NCBI GenBank assembly: GCA_020720805.1
Contig: DYNZ01000028.1
Location: forward strand, 1-32,377
DNA: 32,377 nt
Source of the DNA: Leptospira biflexa
Lineage (GTDB): Bacteria; Spirochaetota; DYNZ01
Direction of reading: 5' to 3'
The notes below the pieces were generated by a model, which saw only the letters and a list, made by a program, of their open reading frames with translations, had not been told where the DNA came from and did no database searches. Shown here piece after piece: positions 1-6,628 of the stretch. The position numbers and the translations under genes were made by a program. Position 1 is the first letter of the stretch, and each line of letters opens with the position of its first letter.

Positions 1-1
1 C

Positions 2-115
2 ATCGCTGGCATTGCCTTGCGATATCCGAAAACCAAAATGCCTTTAGTATACACCTATGTGCTATCTCAAAAAAATCCTTATGCAAATAATCAAAAGAGC
101 CGAATACAGGGATAA
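2..115 (+). CDS. 3' end of an unidentified protein (5' end outside window)
   Basis: An open frame enters from the left edge and runs 37 codons to a TAA just upstream of flgN. The residues end in ...NPYANNQKSRIQG, mildly basic and polar as C-terminal tails often are. I do not recognise the family from so short a piece. Its same-strand position directly before flgN suggests it belongs to the same transcript. The alternative is chance open frame in an intergenic region, which 37 codons cannot exclude. Confidence 0.45.
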   Translation: MAGIALRYPKTKMPLVYTYVLSQKNPYANNQKSRIQG

Positions 116-147
116 GAAAAGAATTCTTGTACAATAGGTTAAAGGCA

Positions 148-669
148 ATGGATTTTGATGCTGTAGGAATTGAGCGATCTAAGGAGCTATTGCGAGCTTC
201 TATTCAAAAAGCCGGAGAGTTGCGACAACTGGCAGATAGAAAGAAGAGATCCATAGTGAACGGCGATATAAAAGATGTTAAAGAAGTCGACCTTCTGGAA
301 AGCCGATTATTTCAAGAATTGGAGCTGAAAAACCGGGAACTTGCCGATTTACTTACGGAGTATGGTAACAGTTTTGTTTCGGATTCGCCAGCGGTTATGA
401 AACGTGTACCAAGTCAGGCATTGCAGGATGGGTATCGCTTGTTGAACGAAGCAAGCGGATTGCAACTACAAACTCTTTTCCATAAATATAGAATTACAAT
501 GACCGGTTTGGAGCTCGCGGAACAGGGTAATCAGCAGATGATGTCGGATCGGATCCATACCTTTTTTGCGGGTATTCGGCCTCAAGAGGAAGAGCAATTC
601 ACCACCTATCGTCCCGGAAGAACGACTTCTAATGTTCAACAACCATTTTTAGTAAACCAGGTTATCTAA
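148..669 (+). CDS. flgN: FlgN-like flagellar export chaperone
   Basis: This is a 173-residue, mostly helical, charged protein directly upstream of flgK and flgL, the two clients of the FlgN chaperone. FlgN binds the C-termini of hook-filament junction proteins in the cytoplasm and delivers them to the flagellar type III export gate. The N-terminal 100 residues form long amphipathic helices (around ERSKELLRAS, KNRELADLLTEYG). A proline-rich, polar tail follows. The ATG at 148 has an AGG 9 bases upstream; a TTG at 127 in the same frame would add 7 residues. It is separated from flgK by 11 bases. The call rests on position, length and helical character more than on a strong motif, as FlgN is poorly conserved. 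Confidence 0.75.
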   Translation: MDFDAVGIERSKELLRASIQKAGELRQLADRKKRSIVNGDIKDVKEVDLLESRLFQELELKNRELADLLTEYGNSFVSDSPAVMKRVPSQALQDGYRLLNEASGLQLQTLFHKYRITMTGLELAEQGNQQMMSDRIHTFFAGIRPQEEEQFTTYRPGRTTSNVQQPFLVNQVI

Positions 670-680
670 AAGGTAAAGAT

Positions 681-2588
681 ATGAAATCTACATTTATGGG
701 TCTTGAACTGGCAAAGAGAGGTCTTTCCGCTCATCAAAAAGCTCTGGAGGTGACGGGACACAATATTTCCAACGCTGATAATAAAAATTATTCCCGGCAG
801 CGAGTTGTTATGGAAAGCGCTGATCCTATTTATATGCCAGCATTCAATAGAGCCAGCGGACCAGGAATGCTAGGACAGGGGGTTATTGTATCACAGGTCG
901 AAAGGATGCGTTCAAATTTTATTGAAGATCGCGTGAATCTGGAAACGAACTCTTTCCAATATTGGCAAACAAAGCATGATTATCTTTATCAGGTTCAGGT
1001 AGTTTTTAATGAACCATCGGATAATTCATTGCGTACCAGATTTGATAAGTTCTGGAATTCCTGGCAGGAGCTGTCAAAGTATCCCCAGGAGGGAGCTGTC
1101 CGCAATGTCCTCATTGAGACTGGAAATAGCCTCACCAGCGAGTTGCGTCATGTGCATAGTAAATTGCATGAATTGCAAAAGCAGGCGAATATCCTTGTAA
1201 AGGATAGGGTTGATAAAATCAACCAGTTAGCTGTGCAGATCAGGGATATCAACCAGGCGATTTTAAAAGCCGAAAATCTTGAGGACAATCCGAACGATCT
1301 CCTTGACCGTCGCGATAAAATGATCAATGATCTTGCTAAAATGGTGAATATTCAGGTTTCTCGAAATGATAAAGATGAGATGATGATATTCATTGGTTCC
1401 GAGAACTTAATCCAGGGGAGCAAAGTTCAACCCCTACGACTGGATGGAGATCCACGCAATGACGGATTTTATAAGGTCTCCTGGCAGACAAGCCAGGAGG
1501 TTCCAGCAATTTTGGGCGGTGAATTAAAAGGTCTATTGGAGATACGCGACACAATTCTGCGGCGAAATATCAATGAGATCGATTCGATGACGTTGAATAT
1601 GGCCTCTTTGATAAATGAAATTCACCGCGATGGTTTTGGTTTGAACGAGAGAACCAATATCAATTTTTTTACTATTCAATCCTTGGCGGAGGATATTGCA
1701 GGAAACTGGGATGCCGATGGAGATGGTCAGGCAGATAGAAGCGCTCTTTTTAAAATATCTGGAGTGAATGCGCTACAGCAGGACGCTGAAATTGGTATCT
1801 CCGGAACATTGACGCTGGCAAAAAATGACGCAAAGAGTACGCCTGTATTTATAGAATACCAGGCAACAGATAAGATAAAAGATGTTATTCATAAAATCAA
1901 TATATCCGGCGCCGGTGTGGTGGCTTATTTGAATCATCATCAGCAGCTTGCATTTCGATCTAAACTTGCTGATGATCATCATCAGAATAATTTTATGATT
2001 CGACACATAGAGGATTCTGGTCAATTTCTTGTTGGACTGGCAGGGGTTTTGCGTAATAGCGGAGCTGCAGGTGCTTATGATTGGCAAAGAGTTCAGGAAG
2101 TAAATAAATTGCAAGGTGGGCCAATCCATTATGAGCTAACGCCTCATTTCCATCCTTCCCAACATATTTCCGTGAATGATAGCATTATCCGCAATCCTGA
2201 TAATATTGCCGCTGCCAAGGGTAAAGATATCGGCGGTACTGGAGATCCAAACAAAACAAATGGAAAAGGGGATGGTAGCAACGCATTGATGCTTTCGTCG
2301 ATTCGTGGAGATAAAAGTATAATGATCGAAGCGAATGCCTCGTTTGACGATTTTTTAACGGGAATAATCGCGCGATCTGGCGCGGAATCGGCAGAATCAA
2401 GGGATCACGCGGACAACAAGGAAAAGTTGCTCGATAATCTTCTCAAACTTCGCCAGTCTATTTCCGGAGTGAATATTGACGAGGAGATGGCCAATATGAT
2501 TCAATTTCAGAATAGCTACAACGCTTCGGCGCGTTTTATTTCTACCCTAAACCAGATGATGGATACAATCTTAAAACTTGGCTCCTGA
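681..2588 (+). CDS. flgK: Flagellar hook-associated protein 1 (FlgK)
   Basis: FlgK (635 aa) is the first hook-filament junction protein, exported through the flagellar channel. The N-terminal D0/D1 region carries the family signature (MGLELAKRGLSAHQKAL, then GHNISNADNKNYSRQ). The C-terminus ends with the matching helix (MANMIQFQNSYNASARFIST, then NQMMDTILKLG). The central variable region contains an acidic DxDxDG loop at residues 344-352 (D344, D346, D348, D352) that resembles a calcium-binding loop. The start is preceded by AGGTAAAG. Length is at the upper end of the family, explained by the enlarged middle. It is co-directional with flgN (11 bases) and flgL (28 bases). Confidence 0.95.
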   Translation: MKSTFMGLELAKRGLSAHQKALEVTGHNISNADNKNYSRQRVVMESADPIYMPAFNRASGPGMLGQGVIVSQVERMRSNFIEDRVNLETNSFQYWQTKHDYLYQVQVVFNEPSDNSLRTRFDKFWNSWQELSKYPQEGAVRNVLIETGNSLTSELRHVHSKLHELQKQANILVKDRVDKINQLAVQIRDINQAILKAENLEDNPNDLLDRRDKMINDLAKMVNIQVSRNDKDEMMIFIGSENLIQGSKVQPLRLDGDPRNDGFYKVSWQTSQEVPAILGGELKGLLEIRDTILRRNINEIDSMTLNMASLINEIHRDGFGLNERTNINFFTIQSLAEDIAGNWDADGDGQADRSALFKISGVNALQQDAEIGISGTLTLAKNDAKSTPVFIEYQATDKIKDVIHKINISGAGVVAYLNHHQQLAFRSKLADDHHQNNFMIRHIEDSGQFLVGLAGVLRNSGAAGAYDWQRVQEVNKLQGGPIHYELTPHFHPSQHISVNDSIIRNPDNIAAAKGKDIGGTGDPNKTNGKGDGSNALMLSSIRGDKSIMIEANASFDDFLTGIIARSGAESAESRDHADNKEKLLDNLLKLRQSISGVNIDEEMANMIQFQNSYNASARFISTLNQMMDTILKLGS

Positions 2589-2616
2589 GCCATAATAGGA
2601 GAACACGGAGGTTCTT

Positions 2617-3867
2617 ATGACACGCGTAACAAATTTAGCGTTAACGAATAATCTTGTACAAACATTGCAACGCCAGAATCGCGATATGGATCAGATTCAG
2701 AAAAAAATGTCCACAGGCAAGAGAGTCCAGCTTCCGGAAGATGATCCAGTTGCGACCACAACACAGATGATGCTGCAGTCCCGGCTGAAACATATGGTAA
2801 AATTTCGTGATAATATTAATGAAGGGAGCGAGCGTCTGAAAGAGATTGATAGTTCTCTTCAATCCATTACCCGGATTTTTCAGAGGTTCAGGGTACTCGC
2901 GGTTCAAGGGTCAAATGGTATCTATACAGGATTTGAGAGGAAAGAGGCCGCCGCAACAGAAATAAACCAGCTTCTCGGCGAATTGGTAGCCATTGCCAAT
3001 AAAAAGGATGCGACAGGACGATTTCTTTTTAGCGGTCATAGAACCGATATTAAACCCTTTGAACCAATTTACCAGACTCTGACCGCAGGCCGTCAGGGTG
3101 ATGCGATGATCGGGGTGGAGTACCGTGGAAATATCGGCGACCTGAAAATCGAGGTGGAAATAAAAGAGTACATCCCAACCTCCATACCAGGCAATCGTGC
3201 TTTTTGGGCTACAAACCAGGTTATTGAAACGAATACAAATTCGGGAACTTACAGTGCACCCCAGAATATGCAGTTCAAGATTGATGGGACAGAAATTAAT
3301 ATTTCTGCAGGAGACAACCTGGATGTCATCATAGAGAAAATAAATGCGGCACCTGTTGAGGTTAGGGCCTCTAAAGGGGGTTTGAATAATATCGTTCTGA
3401 CGACCACCACGCCGCACCAGATCTGGCTGGAGGATGTTGGCACAGGAGATGTTCTGAAAAATCTGGGATTGATCAATCCGGAACTTCCCGAACCGCCCAA
3501 TAATTATGCAGATACGGCTACCATCACCGGTTATAGTATTTTTGAATTGGCGATAAAACTTCGCAATGATTTGGTTCGGGGAGATGTTATCCAGGTGGGC
3601 GGAAGCGACTTACAGCATCTTGACACTGCGCTGGATAATATCCTGAAGAATCTTTCCTTGGTGGGTGCCAGGCAAAATCGCTTTGAAGAACTCAATCGGC
3701 GTACCGAGACAGATGTATCCTACGTCAAAGAGCTGCTGGCAAAGACCGAAGGGATTGATTTGCCGGAAACAGTCATGGATATGAAATGGCTGGAAAGTGT
3801 GCGCAATTACGCTTTGAATGTGGGTGCAAGGACAATTCGGCCTACTTTGATGGATTTTCTCCGGTAG
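2617..3867 (+). CDS. flgL: Flagellar hook-associated protein 3 (FlgL)
   Basis: FlgL (416 aa) is the second hook-filament junction protein, placed between FlgK and the filament. The N-terminus shows the flagellin-like D0/D1 pattern (MTRVTNLALTNNLVQTLQRQ and then STGKRVQLPEDDPVATT). The C-terminal helix carries GARQNRFEELNRR. A central insert around residues 195-270 (QFKIDGTEINISAGDNLDVI) looks like the beta-rich hook-IN type fold found in flagellar axial proteins. The ATG has an excellent Shine-Dalgarno (GGAGG). A second AGGAG sits a little farther upstream and can pair with CTCCT at the flgK stop codon. It follows flgK by 28 bases and precedes fliW. Confidence 0.94.
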   Translation: MTRVTNLALTNNLVQTLQRQNRDMDQIQKKMSTGKRVQLPEDDPVATTTQMMLQSRLKHMVKFRDNINEGSERLKEIDSSLQSITRIFQRFRVLAVQGSNGIYTGFERKEAAATEINQLLGELVAIANKKDATGRFLFSGHRTDIKPFEPIYQTLTAGRQGDAMIGVEYRGNIGDLKIEVEIKEYIPTSIPGNRAFWATNQVIETNTNSGTYSAPQNMQFKIDGTEINISAGDNLDVIIEKINAAPVEVRASKGGLNNIVLTTTTPHQIWLEDVGTGDVLKNLGLINPELPEPPNNYADTATITGYSIFELAIKLRNDLVRGDVIQVGGSDLQHLDTALDNILKNLSLVGARQNRFEELNRRTETDVSYVKELLAKTEGIDLPETVMDMKWLESVRNYALNVGARTIRPTLMDFLR

Positions 3868-3939
3868 TTTTCTTTTATTTCCTTGATTTCTTTCGTTCGG
3901 AATTGTTCATTTTCGATCATTAGTTGTAGAGGTGTATGC

Positions 3940-4392
3940 ATGCAGATTCAGACCAAGGCTCTCGGTGTTGTTGATGTGGAGCCCTTTCAAGTCATTGAAT
4001 TTCCCGATGGTATTTTTGGTTTTGCCAATTATAAAAAATACGCACTTATCGCATCCGGTGATGATTCACCATTTCAGTGGCTCCAGAGTTTGCAGGATGA
4101 AGATTTGGCCTTTATTACGATTGATCCCGATATTTTTTACCACGAGTACAAACCAAAAATCACGGATGAGGACTTAAAAAAGCTTCGTGTCTCCCATCTT
4201 AGCGAGTGTATCGTTTTGGCGATTGTGACTGTTCCAGACAATCCGCGTCTAATAACAGCGAATTTGCAGGGACCAGTTCTCATCAACAAGAAAGGATTAT
4301 TGGGGATTCAGGCTATTTCGAATGATGACAATCATAAGGTGAAACATTTCCTTCTATCCCAGGACGACGGAGATCAGGAAGGAGGCAAGTAA
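3940..4392 (+). CDS. fliW: Flagellar assembly factor FliW
   Basis: FliW (150 aa) is the cytoplasmic antagonist of CsrA that also binds flagellin; when flagellin is exported, freed FliW sequesters CsrA and lets hag/flaB mRNA be translated. The protein starts MQIQTKALG and has the conserved FxxGIFGF segment ([15 protein letters not shown]) and the ITIDP stretch typical of the family. The ATG at 3940 is chosen because AGAGGTG lies 5 bases upstream; the frame is open further left to about 3883, but without a good start. The stop codon overlaps the csrA start by one base (TAATG), implying translational coupling. The fliW-csrA pairing is itself diagnostic. Confidence 0.95.
   Translation: MQIQTKALGVVDVEPFQVIEFPDGIFGFANYKKYALIASGDDSPFQWLQSLQDEDLAFITIDPDIFYHEYKPKITDEDLKKLRVSHLSECIVLAIVTVPDNPRLITANLQGPVLINKKGLLGIQAISNDDNHKVKHFLLSQDDGDQEGGK
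4347..4385 (+). promoter_or_regulatory. Predicted SD-sequestering hairpin with GGA motifs before csrA
   Basis: Bases 4347-4354 (TTTCCTTC) can pair with 4378-4385 (GAAGGAGG): six Watson-Crick pairs and two G-U pairs, burying the csrA Shine-Dalgarno. The 23-base loop contains GGA at 4362 and 4369, with further GGAs at 4377 and 4381. GGA in loops and over the ribosome site is the established CsrA target pattern, so feedback repression is inferred. It lies within the fliW coding sequence. Confidence 0.5.
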
Positions 4393-4640
4393 TGCTGGTA
4401 TTGGCTCGTAGACTAAATGAGAGCTTTATGATTGGCGACCAAATTGAGATCGTTGTCGTCGAAATCAGGGGCGATCAGGTGAAAATTGGGATCAAGGCAC
4501 CAAAATCAATCTCCATTCATAGAAAAGAGGTCTATGAAGATATTCAAAAGGAAAATTTGGCTGCTAGCAAGCAGAATGTGCCACAGGACGCCCTAAATGA
4601 GTTTCGCCGCATGCTGGAAAACCAGGACGATAAACAGTAG
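4392..4640 (+). CDS. csrA: Carbon storage regulator CsrA
   Basis: CsrA (82 aa) is a homodimeric RNA-binding protein that recognises GGA motifs in hairpin loops near Shine-Dalgarno sites and represses translation, classically of flagellin. The start [20 protein letters not shown] and the RNA-contacting R44 (in [10 protein letters not shown]) are intact. The tail beyond residue 55 is longer and more acidic than in minimal CsrA proteins, as is usual where FliW is the partner. Its own GGAGG ribosome site lies inside fliW and can be closed by a stem (separate entry). Confidence 0.97.
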   Translation: MLVLARRLNESFMIGDQIEIVVVEIRGDQVKIGIKAPKSISIHRKEVYEDIQKENLAASKQNVPQDALNEFRRMLENQDDKQ

Positions 4641-4667
4641 GAAGTTATTAATAGCAAGAAATTATCC

Positions 4668-4695
4668 TTGAAATTTTTTAGATAAACTATATACT
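4668..4695 (+). promoter_or_regulatory. sigma70-type promoter for spoVG
   Basis: TTGAAA at 4668-4673 and TATACT at 4690-4695, separated by 16 bases, lie in the 101-base gap after csrA. The predicted start of transcription, around 4702, is about 40 bases before the spoVG ATG. Confidence 0.55.
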
Positions 4696-4741
4696 AAAAG
4701 AAATACCAAATGCTACCTTTCCAAATATAAGGAACTCGACT

Positions 4742-5083
4742 ATGGCCCAGGGTGATTATCAGTTTCTAAAAGGTCTGAAGCCGCAGGAAATCATTACAGA
4801 AGTCAAAATTTTCCAGGGGGGAAAAAACAGCAAAACCCTCGCTTATGCCAATATAACAATATTGGACATTTTTGTGGTTAAAAACCTGCGTATAGTCAAG
4901 GGAAATAAAGGTGTATTTATTGGTATGCCATCCTTAAAGCGCAACGACGGCCAATACAGAGATATTTTTTTTCCTATACGACAGGAAGCCAGAGATCTGA
5001 TAACAGATGTGCTGATCAGCGCTTATGAAAACGAGACAGGAGAAAAATTAACCAAAGAGGATTATCCCCCTCAATATAATTAA
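4742..5083 (+). CDS. spoVG: SpoVG family nucleic-acid-binding regulator
   Basis: This 113-residue protein matches the SpoVG family, small proteins named for a sporulation gene but widespread in non-sporulating bacteria. Spirochaete and firmicute members bind DNA and RNA and tune gene expression. Visible family features are TEVKIFQGGK near the start, ANITILDIFVVKNLRIVKG, the signature MPSLKRNDGQYRDIFFPI and a final helix (ARDLITDVLISAYEN). It is somewhat longer than the common 85-100 residue form because of an N-terminal extension of about 12 residues and a short tail. AAGGA precedes the ATG. Its position after csrA puts two post-transcriptional regulators side by side. It converges with the minus-strand operon across a 23-base gap. 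Confidence 0.92.
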   Translation: MAQGDYQFLKGLKPQEIITEVKIFQGGKNSKTLAYANITILDIFVVKNLRIVKGNKGVFIGMPSLKRNDGQYRDIFFPIRQEARDLITDVLISAYENETGEKLTKEDYPPQYN

Positions 5084-5102
5084 TCTCTTTGATTGGAATT
5101 TG

Positions 5103-5127
5103 TTATCTAACGGTTAATGTTAGATAA
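5103..5127. terminator. Hairpin between convergent spoVG and BASS transporter genes
   Basis: A perfect 9-bp inverted repeat (TTATCTAAC / GTTAGATAA, 7-base loop) lies exactly at the meeting point of two convergent transcripts and includes the stop codon of the minus-strand gene. Neither side has a strong T-run, so a bidirectional terminator or mRNA-end stabiliser is inferred rather than shown. Confidence 0.45.
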
Positions 5128-6045
5128 AGCGTTGTCTGTTTCTACCGCAACAGGATTTCTTGCCCAGTACAGTGAGATGGTAAGACCTGAAATCAAGTGC
5201 CAAATTCCCCACAGGGCGGCAATTAATGCCATTCCTCCCATCCCCTGAAAAAATGTAAAGATGAGAGCCAGACCCAGTCCAGAATTCTGGATACCGGTCT
5301 CGATGGAAATAGTGCGGGAATCGATTTCCGAGAGGTTAAATATCCGAGAAAATCCGTAACCAATGGTTAAGGCCAAAAGATTGTGGAGAAAGACAATAAG
5401 AGCTATAAATTCAATAGTTTGCAGAAATATGGAATAATTGCTGGCAAATGCGGCGACAACGAAACCTATAAAAATCACCAGGGATATTGCTGTGATGGGT
5501 TTGATCATACGCGAGGAGGTTTTGGGAAATTTATAATGAAACAAGATTCCAGCAATCAAGGGCAATCCCAGGATAAACAGCACTGTCAAAAGCATCTCAA
5601 TGGGATCGATGTGGATCTCCTGTAATAATGCCGATGTTTTGGGATGAAGGCTTGCCCAAATGCCTAAATTCAGCGGCGTTAAAAGAAAAGCGAAAACGCT
5701 GGAAAATGTGGTTAAACTAATCGAGAGCGCCACATTACTTTTTGATAATGCTGACAAAAAATTTGAAATATTTCCACCGGGACAGGCTGCCACAAGCATC
5801 ATACCTAGTGCCATGCTGGGAATAGGGTCTATCAACCAGACTAATCCATAGGTAGCTGCCGGTAATAGTAGAAATTGCGACACAAGGCCAATGATGATCG
5901 GTTTTGGATGACGAAAGATATGGCGAAAACTATCCAATCTGAGTTGCAGAGCGATTCCAAACATGATAAAGGCAAGAGTCAAATTTAATAGAAACAGACT
6001 GCCTGAGTTAAAATTAATACGAATACTATCAATTTGTTCTAACAT
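5107..6045 (-). CDS. Bile acid:sodium symporter (BASS) family transporter
   Basis: This 312-residue membrane protein has about nine to ten hydrophobic segments. BASS-family hallmarks include LNLTLAFIMFGIALQLR in the first helix, a segment with LVAACPGGNISNFLSALSKS (the discontinuous helix that binds sodium) and ETGIQNSGLGLALIF near the C-terminus. Family members import organic anions such as bile acids, pyruvate or pantothenate with sodium; the substrate here cannot be read. The ATG at 6045 is preferred because a start at 6117 would overlap the preceding gene by 46 bases. It is the last gene of the minus-strand operon, 25 bases after the START-like gene, so it may take up a precursor for the pathway or be a passenger. 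Confidence 0.88.
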   Translation of the reverse strand: MLEQIDSIRINFNSGSLFLLNLTLAFIMFGIALQLRLDSFRHIFRHPKPIIIGLVSQFLLLPAATYGLVWLIDPIPSMALGMMLVAACPGGNISNFLSALSKSNVALSISLTTFSSVFAFLLTPLNLGIWASLHPKTSALLQEIHIDPIEMLLTVLFILGLPLIAGILFHYKFPKTSSRMIKPITAISLVIFIGFVVAAFASNYSIFLQTIEFIALIVFLHNLLALTIGYGFSRIFNLSEIDSRTISIETGIQNSGLGLALIFTFFQGMGGMALIAALWGIWHLISGLTISLYWARNPVAVETDNALSNINR

Positions 6046-6070
6046 GTCATTACCATACTTTCTCTTTGGA

Positions 6071-6628
6071 TCAGGATCGTTTCCTGGCTTCTTTCTCAAT
6101 AGATACAAGCAGTTCAAAAAGGGATTCTTTGCTGATTTTTTTCATGATCCAATCCGGTATGATAAAATCAGGCTCCATACGGATATGATACGTGACTTCA
6201 CATTGCTGGGAACCTTTTTTGCGAACCTGCCAGTAACCTTCATTGGTTTTAAATAATCCTTTGGTTTGAATCCAGGTTAGCCGTTTTTGTTCCGGATAAA
6301 TCTGGACATTGGTGTATAAGTCAATGTATTTCCATGTCATCTTGATCTGCTTATATACTGAAAGCGTGTTCCCGTTTTTGCCAAGAATTTTGCTTTGGAT
6401 TGTGTTGGGCATAAAAGTGGCGTGATTTTCATAATCTGCCAGCGCTGACCAAACTGCTGAATCTTTCGCGTCTAAGCAGGCGACAGCGGTGAGAATATTC
6501 ATTTTCCCCTCCGTTGTCTGGCGTACATAGGCATTGAGAGGAGAGCATGCAACCAACTCGCGGTCAAGCGTAGCGAAAAGAAAAATGCCTAAAATTGTAA
6601 AAAAGATACGAAACGAGATGCTTTTCAT
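6071..6628 (-). CDS. START/SRPBCC-like lipid-binding protein, exported
   Basis: This is a 185-residue protein with a hydrophobic N-terminus (FRIFFTILGIFLFATL) followed by LVAC, which fits a lipobox loosely; it may be a lipoprotein or simply secreted. Residues 45-180 match the SRPBCC/START-like (polyketide cyclase/CoQ-binding) pattern: VWSALADYENHATFMPNT, alternating strands (KRLTWIQTKGLFKTNEGYW, then VTYHIRMEPDF) and a long C-terminal helix (SLFELLVSIEKEARKRS). This fold has a deep hydrophobic cavity for lipids or polyketides. The start overlaps the exporter stop by ATGA, so the two are translationally coupled. A periplasmic lipid shuttle working with the RND protein is a reasonable inference. 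Confidence 0.75.
   Translation of the reverse strand: MKSISFRIFFTILGIFLFATLDRELVACSPLNAYVRQTTEGKMNILTAVACLDAKDSAVWSALADYENHATFMPNTIQSKILGKNGNTLSVYKQIKMTWKYIDLYTNVQIYPEQKRLTWIQTKGLFKTNEGYWQVRKKGSQQCEVTYHIRMEPDFIIPDWIMKKISKESLFELLVSIEKEARKRS

Noticed and set aside
7-21. A 15-base near-perfect inverted match between the left edge and 32296-32310 (CGCAAGGCAAYGCCA)
   Set aside because: In a 32-kb window dozens of 15-mers with one mismatch are expected by chance, and the left copy lies in a probable coding region.
41-53. Exact 13-base repeat CCTTTAGTATACA shared with 15683-15695
   Set aside because: Several 13-base matches are expected by chance in this length; no extended similarity around either copy.
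1936-1976. Perfect 10-bp inverted repeat (ATCATCAGCA / TGCTGATGAT) inside flgK
   Set aside because: It falls in codons for a His/Asp/Gln-rich loop and sits mid-gene; repetitive CAT/GAT codons explain it.
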